DNA from: Treponema sp. UBA4873
GTDB taxonomy: Bacteria; Spirochaetota; Spirochaetia; Treponematales; Treponemataceae
Length of the DNA stretch: 64,000 bases
Assembly (NCBI GenBank): GCA_002399405.1
Contig: DHDP01000013.1
Coordinates: 1-64,000 of the forward strand
Direction of reading: 5' to 3'
This document shows, piece after piece, positions 24,818 to 33,465 of the stretch. Positions within the stretch are counted from its first letter, which is position 1, and each line of letters starts with the position of its first letter. The notes beneath the pieces are model-generated. The model did no database searches. It was not told the origin of the DNA and saw only the letters and a list, made by a program, of their open reading frames with translations. The translations under genes and the position numbers were made by a program.

Positions 24818-27556
24818 ATGGCAGGTTTTCTTTACACGCTCATCATCTATCCTTTGATACTGATTATTGAATTCGCATTTATGTTCTGTACTGCGGTTTT
24901 TAAAAACCCCGGTATTTCCGTTATCGGTGTCAGCTTTGCAGTATCTCTGCTGTGCCTTCCTCTGTATATTGTTGCGGAGCACTGGCAGCAGGTGGAACGG
25001 GATACCGAAAAAAAACTTGAACCGGGTGTCAGACGCATAAAGGAAGCATTTACCGGCGACGAACAGTATATGATACTTTCTGTCTATTACCGCCAGCATA
25101 CGTATCATCCTATTATGGCGCTCAGATCTTCTTTCGGCCTGCTGATACAGATTCCGTTTTTTATTGCAGCGTATATCTTTCTTTCAAAACTCCCTGTTTT
25201 AAAAGGCTGCAGTTTCATGTTCATCCGTGATATGGGAGCGCCCGATGCTCTTTTCCGTATCGGCTCTTTTCCGGTGAACGTACTTCCTGTAGCGATGACT
25301 GTAATCAATATCGCTGCAGGCGCTGTCTACACAAAAGGATTCAAAACGAGGGAAAAGGTCCAGATTTACGGAATGGCGCTTATATTCCTTGTACTGCTTT
25401 ATTCCTCCCCCTCGGGGCTTGTACTCTACTGGACAATGAACAATATCTTCAGCCTTGTAAAAAACGTGTTCTATAAATTCCGCAGCCCGCTGAAAAGCTT
25501 CTGGATATGCACGTGTACATTCTGTTCCATTGCCCTTATTTATCTTGTTTTTTTTACAAAGCTTAAAAAAGTGTACTGTGCAGCCTTCCTGCTTTTTACT
25601 GTTTTTGTTTTTGTAATTCCGCTTGTTCTGAAACTTTTAAAAAAACTACTTGCTACGTCTCTTCTTTTTATTTCGACTGACGGCAGGATGCGGACGCTTA
25701 TTTTTGCGGCAGGCTGCATCTGCCTGTTTCTGCTCTCCGGCGCCGCGGTACCTACATCCCTTATTGCATCATCCCCGCTTGAATTTGCAGGTATCGGCAG
25801 CAATCCTGATCCGCTTTCGTTAGTGTACAACCCGTTCGTACAGGCGCTCGGCTTCTGGGTATTCTGGCCGCTCTGCATTTACTTTTTATTCAATAATAAG
25901 ATACAGACGTTCTTTACCGTTATACTGTGCGATGCGGCTCTCTGCGCTGTCATAAACACGTTCTGTTTTTCCCTTTCATACGGAGATATTTCCCAGACGC
26001 TTATGTTTTCCAACGCGGCAAACCTGTCGGCATCGAAATTTACAACCCTGTGTAATGGTGCGGTACTGGCTGCAGTTACACTCTGCTGTCTGTTTTTTAT
26101 CGGTATCCGCAGAGGAAAAATTTTTTCTTCCGTCCTGATCATCAGCAGTATTGCGTTAACAGGAATTTCTACGGCAAACACCGTTTCAATTTCAAAAAAA
26201 TATGCTGTATACAAGTCCCAGCTTGCATCGGACAACGGCATATCAGGCTCTCTGTCACCGATTTTCCATCTTTCAAAAACAGGCAGAAACGTTGTTTTAT
26301 TTATGGTTGACCGTGCGCAAAGCCAGTATATTCCGGAAATCTTCAAAGAAGCGTCCGACGTTGCGGATGCTTTTACCGGGTTTGTTTATTATCCCAATAC
26401 AGTTTCGTTCAACGGACATACGCTTATGGGTGCACCAGGACTGTACGGCGGATACGAATACATCCCCGAAGAAATGAACAAGCGGAAAAACGTTCCGCTT
26501 GTAGAAAAAAACAATGAAGCGCTGCTGCTGCTCCCGCGGATTTTTTCCGAACAGCTCGGCTACGATGCAACGGTTACAGACCCTTCATGGGCGAATTACA
26601 GTACATATCCGGACCTGCGTATATTTGACGGCTATCCCCGGATAAAAGCATATCACACAATCGGGAAATATACGGGAGAATGGTATCTTGAACATCCTGA
26701 ATATAATTTTGCCGATACTACGGAAGCTGAATTAAAGCGGAATCTTATTATATTCAGCTTGTTTCGGGGAGCTCCGTTATTCCTCCGAAAAGTAATCTAC
26801 AAAGACGGAACATACTGGAATTCTGATAAAACAGTTCAGAATAAAAATCTTGTGTACAATAACTACGCGGTACTGGATATGCTTCCCCAGCTTACTGATT
26901 TTACGGGTTCGGATACGGGCACGTATACATGCATTGTAAATGAACTGACTCACGAACCTTCTTTTTTTCAGGCTCCCGATTACGTACCTGCGCTGCATGT
27001 TACCGATTACGGTACATCAAGATATGCTCATCAGCCGTATTACCACAGCGATATTGCGGCTTTTAGATTGACGGCAAAATGGATACAGCTGCTCAAGAAA
27101 AACGGGGTGTATGATAATACCCGGATTATTTTTGTTGCCGATCACGGCAGCGACGATAAAGAGGACTGTATGGAAAAGGACGACGCGCTTGACGCACAGA
27201 TAACGGGAGGCCAATATCACGGCAGAGGGCATTATCATCCGCTGATGTTATTCAAAGACTTTAATTCAGCAGACCCAGTAAAAACGGACAACACGTTCAT
27301 GACGAACGTCGATGTTTCTTCTCTGCTGCTTAAAGGACTTATAGCACATCCTGTAAATCCCTTTACAGAAAAAGAAATTCCGCTTGATACATCTTCTTTT
27401 AAGAAAAACGGAGTAACGATAACTTCCAGCGACCAGCATCAGCCGGCATATAACGGTACATATGCTTTTTCAATAAAGGACACGGAATGGTGGACTGTAA
27501 AGAATAATATATTCAAGGCTGAAAACTGGAAACGGGCTTCAAAACCTGTGGAATAA
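24818..27556 (+). CDS. YidC/Oxa1-like insertase domain fused to an alkaline-phosphatase-superfamily phosphotransferase domain (copy 2)
   Basis: A 912-residue paralogue of the gene at 11035-13689. The first 220 residues align almost without gaps to copy 1: CLPLYIVAEHWQQVERDTEK, QIPFFIAAYIFLSKL and SPSGLVLYWTMNNIFSLVKN. Residues 225-450 contain further helices and differ most between copies. The exported catalytic part has NVVLFMVDR (D498), the HTLMGAP segment with probable nucleophile Thr535, LYGGYEYIPEEMN, NELTHEPSF and the metal motif VADHG (D775, H776). These residues are in the same order and spacing as in copy 1. The reaction is inferred to be transfer or removal of a phospho- or sulfo-group outside the membrane. 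The next gene is a CDP-glycerol glycerophosphotransferase relative, which supports phosphodiester chemistry. Confidence 0.82.
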   Translation: MAGFLYTLIIYPLILIIEFAFMFCTAVFKNPGISVIGVSFAVSLLCLPLYIVAEHWQQVERDTEKKLEPGVRRIKEAFTGDEQYMILSVYYRQHTYHPIMALRSSFGLLIQIPFFIAAYIFLSKLPVLKGCSFMFIRDMGAPDALFRIGSFPVNVLPVAMTVINIAAGAVYTKGFKTREKVQIYGMALIFLVLLYSSPSGLVLYWTMNNIFSLVKNVFYKFRSPLKSFWICTCTFCSIALIYLVFFTKLKKVYCAAFLLFTVFVFVIPLVLKLLKKLLATSLLFISTDGRMRTLIFAAGCICLFLLSGAAVPTSLIASSPLEFAGIGSNPDPLSLVYNPFVQALGFWVFWPLCIYFLFNNKIQTFFTVILCDAALCAVINTFCFSLSYGDISQTLMFSNAANLSASKFTTLCNGAVLAAVTLCCLFFIGIRRGKIFSSVLIISSIALTGISTANTVSISKKYAVYKSQLASDNGISGSLSPIFHLSKTGRNVVLFMVDRAQSQYIPEIFKEASDVADAFTGFVYYPNTVSFNGHTLMGAPGLYGGYEYIPEEMNKRKNVPLVEKNNEALLLLPRIFSEQLGYDATVTDPSWANYSTYPDLRIFDGYPRIKAYHTIGKYTGEWYLEHPEYNFADTTEAELKRNLIIFSLFRGAPLFLRKVIYKDGTYWNSDKTVQNKNLVYNNYAVLDMLPQLTDFTGSDTGTYTCIVNELTHEPSFFQAPDYVPALHVTDYGTSRYAHQPYYHSDIAAFRLTAKWIQLLKKNGVYDNTRIIFVADHGSDDKEDCMEKDDALDAQITGGQYHGRGHYHPLMLFKDFNSADPVKTDNTFMTNVDVSSLLLKGLIAHPVNPFTEKEIPLDTSSFKKNGVTITSSDQHQPAYNGTYAFSIKDTEWWTVKNNIFKAENWKRASKPVE

Positions 27557-27584
27557 TTGAATTTGTATCTAGTTTTAATATTAA
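27557..27584 (+). promoter_or_regulatory. Possible internal promoter before the CDP-glycerol transferase relative
   Basis: -35 TTGAAT (27557-27562), a 16-base spacer and -10 TATTAA (27579-27584) lie in the 53-base gap between genes. Both boxes are imperfect. The ATG at 27610 is preceded by AAGG (27601-27604), so here a normal leader is expected. Read-through from the upstream gene is equally possible. Confidence 0.4.
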
Positions 27585-27609
27585 ATGTTTTATTCAGGAT
27601 AAGGTTTTT

Positions 27610-28869
27610 ATGACAAGTTTTTCATTATTTTTGTACATTGACCCGGGCACGGGAAGCATGCTCTTCTCTATTCTTATCGGTGCGGCGGCGACGCTTTTCT
27701 TTCTTGCGAAAGCGGCTGTTCTCAAACTCAAACTGTTTTTCTCCGGCAAAAAAAACAGGGACGCGTTCCAGCACGACGCATCATTCAAACCGTACGTCAT
27801 TTACAGCGAAGGCAAGCAGTACTGGAACGTATTCAAGCCGGTGACCGATGAATTTGAAAGACGGCAGATTCAGCTTACGTATTACACTTCTGCGCAGGAC
27901 GATCCGGTTTTCGAACGGAACTATCAGTATGTAAAACCGGAGTACATCGGCGAGGGAAACACCGCATTCGCACGGCTTAATCTTCTGAGTGCGGGCATAG
28001 TCCTTATGACTACTCCCGGCCTTCAGGTGTATCAGCTGAAACGGAGTAAGAACGTAAAACACTATGCGCACGTTCTTCATGCGGCCAGTGACGCGACGAT
28101 GTACCGCCTGTTCGGCATAGATTATTTTGATTCCGTTCTGCTGACGGGAGACTACCAGAAATCGGACATTCGGCATCTTGAGGCTCTGCGTTCCCTCAGC
28201 CCCAAGGAGCTTGTCACCGTTGGATGTACATATCTCGACGTCCTTGCAGAACGCATTGCATCTATCCCGGCTGAAGAAAACCATCCTTTTACGGTGCTTG
28301 TTTCTCCCTCATGGGGATCGAGTGCACTTCTTTCCAAATACGGAGAGAAACTGCTTACACCTCTCGCCGAAACCGGGTGGCGTATAATCGTACGGCCTCA
28401 TCCGCAGTCGAAAAAATCGGAGCCCAAAATACTTGAGTCTCTTACTGAAACATATAAAAACACACCGAACCTTGAATGGGATTACAACCGCGAAAACGTA
28501 TTCTCCATGAAAAAAGCGGACATAATGATTTCAGATTTCTCCGGTATTATTTACGACTACACGTTTCTCTGCGACAAGCCTGTCATGTACGTAAACGCCG
28601 AGCTTGACTTGAGGCCGTACGACGCGTATGATCTTGACGGCGGGAAAAATATATGGCAGTTCAATGTGCTTAAAAAAATCGGTATAGAATTGAAGGAAGA
28701 ACATTTTTCCGACATTCAGACTGTCATCCGGAATGCAAGCGACAGTCCGGTTCTTGCGAATGCACGGAAAAAAGCAAAAGAGGAAGCGTGGATGTTCCGC
28801 GGAGAAGCCGGAAAAAACATTGCGGACTTCATGATTACCAAAGCGGCATCATTTAAGGAAGGAAAATAA
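27610..28869 (+). CDS. CDP-glycerol glycerophosphotransferase family protein (TagB/TagF-like)
   Basis: A 419-residue protein with an N-terminal membrane helix (residues about 15-45) and a GT-B-like body. Features of the TagB/TagF family are the late RPHPQ (residues 262-266) and DIMISDFSGIIYDYTFL (S308-D309 onwards). These segments hold the catalytic His and donor-binding residues in teichoic acid glycerophosphotransferases. Known members transfer glycerol phosphate or ribitol phosphate from the CDP-alditol, but distant relatives use other CDP-activated groups. No CDP-glycerol synthesising gene (tagD) is present; the next gene encodes a cytidylyltransferase, so it may supply the donor. AAGG five bases upstream supports the ATG. 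Confidence 0.82.
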   Translation: MTSFSLFLYIDPGTGSMLFSILIGAAATLFFLAKAAVLKLKLFFSGKKNRDAFQHDASFKPYVIYSEGKQYWNVFKPVTDEFERRQIQLTYYTSAQDDPVFERNYQYVKPEYIGEGNTAFARLNLLSAGIVLMTTPGLQVYQLKRSKNVKHYAHVLHAASDATMYRLFGIDYFDSVLLTGDYQKSDIRHLEALRSLSPKELVTVGCTYLDVLAERIASIPAEENHPFTVLVSPSWGSSALLSKYGEKLLTPLAETGWRIIVRPHPQSKKSEPKILESLTETYKNTPNLEWDYNRENVFSMKKADIMISDFSGIIYDYTFLCDKPVMYVNAELDLRPYDAYDLDGGKNIWQFNVLKKIGIELKEEHFSDIQTVIRNASDSPVLANARKKAKEEAWMFRGEAGKNIADFMITKAASFKEGK

Positions 28870-28870
28870 T

Positions 28871-30700
28871 ATGCAGGCAGTTATTCTCGCAGCAGGTATG
28901 GGAAAACGTCTCGGGCGGTACACGAAAGAGGCTACGAAATGTATGGTTCCGGTCAACGGAAAAACGCTTATTGAATATACTATCGAATCGCTTGCTTCCA
29001 ATAAGGTAAACCGCCTTGTCGTCGTAGTCGGCTACAAGGGACAGGTACTCAGGGATTTTATCGGAGAAAAGTTCAACCTGTCGAATCTTAACGGCATGAA
29101 AATTGAATACATCGAAAACCCTGTGTACGACAAGACAAACAATATTTATTCACTTTTTCTGGCGCGCAGCGAAATGGAGAAAGACGATACGCTCCTTCTT
29201 GAGAGCGATATTATATTCAATCCGTCCCTGATAACAAGACTTATTGAGAGCCCGGAAAAGAATCTTGCTGTTGTCTCTCCGTTCGAACCGTGGATGGACG
29301 GAACGTGCACGCTTCTCGACGAGAACAACAACATTACGGGTATGCTCGACAAAGCCCATTTCAACTGGGAAGATACCGGAAACTATTATAAAACGGTGAA
29401 CATCTACAAATTCTCTGCAGATTTTTCAAAGCGGTATTATGTGCCGTTTCTCGAAGCGTATCAGAAAGCGTTCGGGAAAAATGAGTACTACGAACAGGTT
29501 CTCAAAGTCCTTTCGTTTCTTTCCGCTTCAACACTTAAAGGGCTTGTCGTAAAAGGAGACGAGTGGTACGAAATAGACGATCCGGCAGACCTTGCCATTG
29601 CGGAAAACCGTTTTGCAAGGGGAAAGGAAAAACTCTCTCTGCTCCAGAAACGGTACGGCGGCTACTGGCGTTTCCCGCAGATGAAAGATTTCTGCTATCT
29701 TGTTAATCCGTATTTTCCGCCTGAAAAAATGGTAAGCGAGCTTACTGCAAGTTTTAAAATGCTTCTGACGCAGTATCCGAGCGGCGCCGCGCAGGAAAGT
29801 CTTCTCGCATCAAAAATCTTCAACGTACTTCCCGAACACATTGTCGTCGGCAACGGAGCGGCGGAACTTATTTCGTCTCTGGGCGGCATGCTCAGCGGAA
29901 AAGTCGCCGTCCCCTACCCGACGTTCAACGAATATCCTGAGCGGTTCAGCAATGCAACCGTCGTTCCCGTTCCTGTCGACACAAATACTTTCGCTTACAC
30001 TGTAAAAGACATCATAAAAACGGCGGAAAAAGAACAGGTACAGGCCGTGCTTCTGATAAACCCCGACAATCCGTCCGGAAACTTTATCAGCAGAAAAGAT
30101 GTTCTTACACTCTGTGCGTCGCTCAGAAAACAGAATGCAACACTCGTCTTTGACGAGTCGTTCATTGATTTTGCAGAAAAAAACAAACGGTATACGCTCC
30201 TTTCCGAGGATATACTTGCGGACAATCCGAATCTTGTCGTTATAAAGTCTATAAGTAAAAGCTACGGTGTACCGGGTCTCAGGCTCGGAGTTCTAGCGAC
30301 CGTAAATTCCGATTACGCCATGAAAATCCGCAGAACGAATGCAATATGGAACATCAACTCGTTTGCAGAATATTTTCTGCAGATATACGATAAATACAGT
30401 AAATCGTATGCTTCCTCGTGCAATGCAATTGCAACGGAACGCAGCCGTTTCTGCAGCGAACTTGCAAAAATAAAAAACATTACCGTTTTTCCAAGCGAAG
30501 CGAATTTCGTACTCTGCAGACTTGAAGGAAAGGTAAAAGCGGAAAAACTAACCGTCAATCTGCTTGAAAAATACAACATATTCATCAAAGATCTTTCCTC
30601 TAAGAAATGTTTTGAAGACGGCCGGTATATCAGGCTTGCAGTACGGAACGAGGCCGACAACAATCTGCTGCTTGACGCTTTGAAAGTGCTGGTGAAGTAA
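28871..30700 (+). CDS. Fusion of a LicC-like cytidylyltransferase and a CobD/HisC-like PLP enzyme
   Basis: A 609-residue protein of two domains. Residues 1-245 are a sugar-nucleotidyltransferase fold of the LicC/PntC type: LAAGMGKRLG (6-15), K23 region, TNNIYSLFLA, metal-binding ESDIIF (D113) and EIDDPADL (D236-D237). Residues about 270-609 are a fold-type I PLP domain: VVGNGAAELISSL, INPDNPSGNF (N397), VFDES (D428), and SISKSYG with Schiff-base K463, followed by R471. CobD-like enzymes can decarboxylate serine or threonine phosphate; LicC-like enzymes make CDP-choline, CDP-ethanolamine or CDP-aminoethylphosphonate. A related cytidylyltransferase-transaminase fusion (PntC) is known from T. 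denticola. The product here is inferred to be a CDP-activated amino alcohol or phosphonate. AAGGA precedes the ATG. Confidence 0.75.
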   Translation: MQAVILAAGMGKRLGRYTKEATKCMVPVNGKTLIEYTIESLASNKVNRLVVVVGYKGQVLRDFIGEKFNLSNLNGMKIEYIENPVYDKTNNIYSLFLARSEMEKDDTLLLESDIIFNPSLITRLIESPEKNLAVVSPFEPWMDGTCTLLDENNNITGMLDKAHFNWEDTGNYYKTVNIYKFSADFSKRYYVPFLEAYQKAFGKNEYYEQVLKVLSFLSASTLKGLVVKGDEWYEIDDPADLAIAENRFARGKEKLSLLQKRYGGYWRFPQMKDFCYLVNPYFPPEKMVSELTASFKMLLTQYPSGAAQESLLASKIFNVLPEHIVVGNGAAELISSLGGMLSGKVAVPYPTFNEYPERFSNATVVPVPVDTNTFAYTVKDIIKTAEKEQVQAVLLINPDNPSGNFISRKDVLTLCASLRKQNATLVFDESFIDFAEKNKRYTLLSEDILADNPNLVVIKSISKSYGVPGLRLGVLATVNSDYAMKIRRTNAIWNINSFAEYFLQIYDKYSKSYASSCNAIATERSRFCSELAKIKNITVFPSEANFVLCRLEGKVKAEKLTVNLLEKYNIFIKDLSSKKCFEDGRYIRLAVRNEADNNLLLDALKVLVK

Positions 30701-31753
30701 ATGAAGCTTGCAGTCGACTGCCGCATGCTCGGTACGGGCGGAATAGGAACGTACATTGCCGAACTCATTCCTCTCTTTCTGGAGAAGTACTCCTGTCTCC
30801 TCGTAGGACGCGGGGAAGACATTTCCGCATATGCGGATAATCCGCACGCGGAGCTCTGTCCCTGTTCCACCGGGGCGTTCTCTATCCGTGAACTGATTGC
30901 ATTTCCGAAGTCCGCTGCGGCGCGAATCAATGCGTGCGACGCGTATTACACGCCCTACTGCAACATTCCGTCGGGAATAAAAGTACCTGTTTTTTCCACA
31001 ATACACGACGTTGTCTTTCTCGACGTTCCCGGGCTTGCTTCAAAGACCGGAACCGCGGTGCGCAGGTGGTTCTACAAACGGGCAGTGCGGAAATCGCGCG
31101 CTGTATTCACCGTCTCAAAATTTTCGGCAGGCCGTATTACGGAGCTGCTCAAATGCAGAAAACCCGTCGTAGTAACCTACAGTGCGGTCCCGTCGTGGCT
31201 GCAGAACGGTATGTCCGCTCCGGTAAAAAAGGACGGCAGCATTCTCTTCGTGGGCAACATAAAAAAACACAAAGGACTGCACGTGCTGCTTCCCGCATTC
31301 AGGCGCGCAGTCGAAAACGGCCTTGCATCGCAGCTTGTTATTGTCGGCAATGCGGACAACTTCCGTACCGGCGACGACAGGATTCTGCACGACATTGAAA
31401 AAATGCCTGAAGGCTCGGTCCGGTTCACGGGGAAAGTGTCCGACGCCGAGCTTAAAAAACTGTACGAAGGCGCCTCGCTTCTTGTCCAGCCTTCGCTCTA
31501 CGAAGGCTTCGGTCTGCCGCCGCTTGAAGCCCTGACGCTCGGTACAAACGCGCTCATCTCCGACATTCCCGTTTTCAGGGAAATATACGCGCAGTATCCG
31601 GTAACGTTTTTTAAAAGCGGCGACAGCAGCGACCTTTCGCTCAAACTCCCGTCGTGCGTACACCTTCCCCCGCCGCAGAACGTCCCGCAGCTGTATTCGT
31701 TCAGGCATACGTTCGACCTCATTTCCGCCGCAATGGACTTTTACCGTTTATGA
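30701..31753 (+). CDS. Glycosyltransferase family 4 (GT-B fold)
   Basis: A 350-residue GT-B transferase. The N-terminus is CRMLGTGGIGTYIAELI with the acceptor-side glycine loop, followed by TIHDVVFLDVPG. The donor-binding half includes FVGNIKKHKGLHVLLPAF, LVIVGNAD and the E-x7-E motif in YEGFGLPPLEALTLGTNAL. It starts immediately after the stop codon of the cytidylyltransferase fusion, with no spacer, so the two are probably coupled. Codon use is GC-richer than in the genes at 4732-7666. Donor and acceptor cannot be told from the sequence. Confidence 0.87.
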   Translation: MKLAVDCRMLGTGGIGTYIAELIPLFLEKYSCLLVGRGEDISAYADNPHAELCPCSTGAFSIRELIAFPKSAAARINACDAYYTPYCNIPSGIKVPVFSTIHDVVFLDVPGLASKTGTAVRRWFYKRAVRKSRAVFTVSKFSAGRITELLKCRKPVVVTYSAVPSWLQNGMSAPVKKDGSILFVGNIKKHKGLHVLLPAFRRAVENGLASQLVIVGNADNFRTGDDRILHDIEKMPEGSVRFTGKVSDAELKKLYEGASLLVQPSLYEGFGLPPLEALTLGTNALISDIPVFREIYAQYPVTFFKSGDSSDLSLKLPSCVHLPPPQNVPQLYSFRHTFDLISAAMDFYRL

Positions 31754-31782
31754 TTGTTTTTTCTCACTATATCATATAAAAT
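31754..31782 (+). promoter_or_regulatory. Promoter of the GDP-heptose genes; -10 lies 7 nt before the ATG
   Basis: -35 TTGTTT (31754-31759), a 17-base spacer and -10 TAAAAT (31777-31782); an overlapping TATAAA (31775-31780) would give a 15-base spacer. The ATG at 31790 follows after seven bases. AGGA (31783-31786) could serve in ribosome binding only if transcripts start further upstream. Confidence 0.5.
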
Positions 31783-31789
31783 AGGAACT

Positions 31790-32791
31790 ATGATTATTAC
31801 TCAGACACCTTTCCGCATGTCTTTTTTCGGCGGCGGAACTGATTTTTCAGGATTTTACAACGAGCACGGCGGAGCCGTTCTCTCTACATCGTTCGACAAG
31901 TACTGCTACGTCACGGTGCGCCATCTTCCGCGTTTCTTCGATTACAAGACGCATCTCACCTATTCAAAAACGGAATACGTGAACAGTTATGAAGAAATCC
32001 AGCATCCTGCCATCAGAAACGCAATGAAGTGGCTCGACATGCACGAAATCCGCCTGACGTACGAGAGCGATCTGCCTGCACGCAGCGGACTCGGCACAAG
32101 TTCTTCGTTCGCCGTGGGCATGCTCGAGGCGTTTTATGCGCTCAAGGGCAAGTACGCAGACAAGCGGAAACTTGCCGACGACGCGATCTATCTTGAACGC
32201 ACGCTCTGCGCCGAAGCGGGCGGCATCCAGGACCAGATAGCGGCTTCCTTCGGCGGTTTTAACCGCATAAACTTTTCTGCGGAAGGTTATACGGTTAATC
32301 CGGTCATTATTTCTCCCGAGCGTAAAAAGCTTCTGAACGATCATCTTATGCTTTTCTTCACCGGATTCTCGCGCTTTTCTTCCGACATCCAGAAGAACAC
32401 CGAAAAGTCGATGAAGGACAAGACGCAGCAGCTCATTGAAATGTACGGACTCGTCGACAAGGCGGAACAGGTGCTCGTCAATAAGGACGCGGATCTCGAC
32501 GACTTCGGGCGCCTGCTCGACTATACGTGGCGCCTCAAGCGCGGCATTTCGTCGGGCATTTCCACCGGTTCGATCGACGGACAGTACGAAAAAGCGATGA
32601 AGGCAGGCGCGCTCGGCGGAAAACTGCTCGGTGCGGGCGGCGGCGGCTTCCTGCTCTTCTACGTGCCGCTTGAAAAACAGGCGGCAGTTAAAAATGCACT
32701 TAAAGACCAGCTGTGCGTTCCGTTCAAATTCGAAAACGACGGTACAAAAATCATCTTCTATAATCCGGAAGACTACACGGCCGAATGCTGA
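31790..32791 (+). CDS. hddA: D-glycero-alpha-D-manno-heptose 7-phosphate kinase (GHMP kinase)
   Basis: A 333-residue GHMP kinase. The N-terminus ITQTPFRMSFFGGGTDFSGF matches the HddA branch, which phosphorylates heptose 7-phosphate at C1 to the 1,7-bisphosphate. The ATP-binding loop is LPARSGLGTSSSFAVGML, and the C-terminal GGKLLGAGGGGFLLFY is the third GHMP motif. The frame is open 36 bases further upstream, but the ATG at 31790 gives the family N-terminus. The next two genes encode the preceding and following steps of the same pathway, which makes the assignment strong. A fucokinase-like function is the closest alternative within the family. Confidence 0.9.
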   Translation: MIITQTPFRMSFFGGGTDFSGFYNEHGGAVLSTSFDKYCYVTVRHLPRFFDYKTHLTYSKTEYVNSYEEIQHPAIRNAMKWLDMHEIRLTYESDLPARSGLGTSSSFAVGMLEAFYALKGKYADKRKLADDAIYLERTLCAEAGGIQDQIAASFGGFNRINFSAEGYTVNPVIISPERKKLLNDHLMLFFTGFSRFSSDIQKNTEKSMKDKTQQLIEMYGLVDKAEQVLVNKDADLDDFGRLLDYTWRLKRGISSGISTGSIDGQYEKAMKAGALGGKLLGAGGGGFLLFYVPLEKQAAVKNALKDQLCVPFKFENDGTKIIFYNPEDYTAEC

Positions 32792-32832
32792 TTCAGAAGA
32801 CAAACTGATTAAATTTTATGGAGGTTACATGC

Positions 32833-33465
32833 ATGATTGACCATATTGAAGAACTTATTAAACGGTATCCGGCCCTCGCAGTCTGCGAAAAGGATATCAG
32901 AAAATCGTACGGACTGCTTGAAGAGTCCTACGCTCACGGCGGAAAGCTGCTCATTGCGGGAAACGGCGGAAGCTGCGCGGACAGCGACCATATCTGCGGC
33001 GAGCTTCTGAAGAGTTTCATAAAAAAACGGACGCCGGAACAGAGTTTTCTCGATGAGCTTGCGAAGATAGATCCCGACACGGGCTCATACCTTGCGGACA
33101 AGCTCCAGGGCGCACTGCCGGCTATATCACTGTGCAACCAGACGGCGCTCATGACGGCGAGCCTCAACGACGTCGACGGCAACGTCATGTTCGCGCAGCA
33201 GGTAAACGGCTACGGCGTTAAAGGCGACGTATTCCTGGGCATTTCGACGAGCGGCAACTCGAAGGACGTCGTCTACGCCATGGTCGTAGCAAAGGCGAAA
33301 GGACTCAAGACTGTCGCGCTGTCGGGAAAAACGGGCGGTAAAATCGCAAAGTTTGCCGACGCTGCAATCGTGGTGCCTGAAGAAGAGACGTTCAAGATTC
33401 AGGAGCTCCATCTTCCGGTCTACCATGCGCTCTGTCTCCAGCTGGAGGAACGGTTCTTCAAATGA
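32833..33465 (+). CDS. gmhA: Sedoheptulose 7-phosphate isomerase
   Basis: A 210-residue SIS-domain protein that converts sedoheptulose 7-phosphate to D-glycero-D-manno-heptose 7-phosphate. The phosphate-binding segment LLIAGNGGSCADSDHICGEL and FLGISTSGNSKDVVYA are characteristic of GmhA. A middle insertion, KKRTPEQSF to QGALPAI, fits the long GmhA type, and the C-terminal HLPVYHALCLQLEERFF closes the fold. GGAGG eight bases before the ATG fixes the start at 32833 rather than at the earlier ATG at 32818. It lies between hddA and the hddC-gmhB fusion and overlaps the latter by four bases. Confidence 0.92.
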   Translation: MIDHIEELIKRYPALAVCEKDIRKSYGLLEESYAHGGKLLIAGNGGSCADSDHICGELLKSFIKKRTPEQSFLDELAKIDPDTGSYLADKLQGALPAISLCNQTALMTASLNDVDGNVMFAQQVNGYGVKGDVFLGISTSGNSKDVVYAMVVAKAKGLKTVALSGKTGGKIAKFADAAIVVPEEETFKIQELHLPVYHALCLQLEERFFK

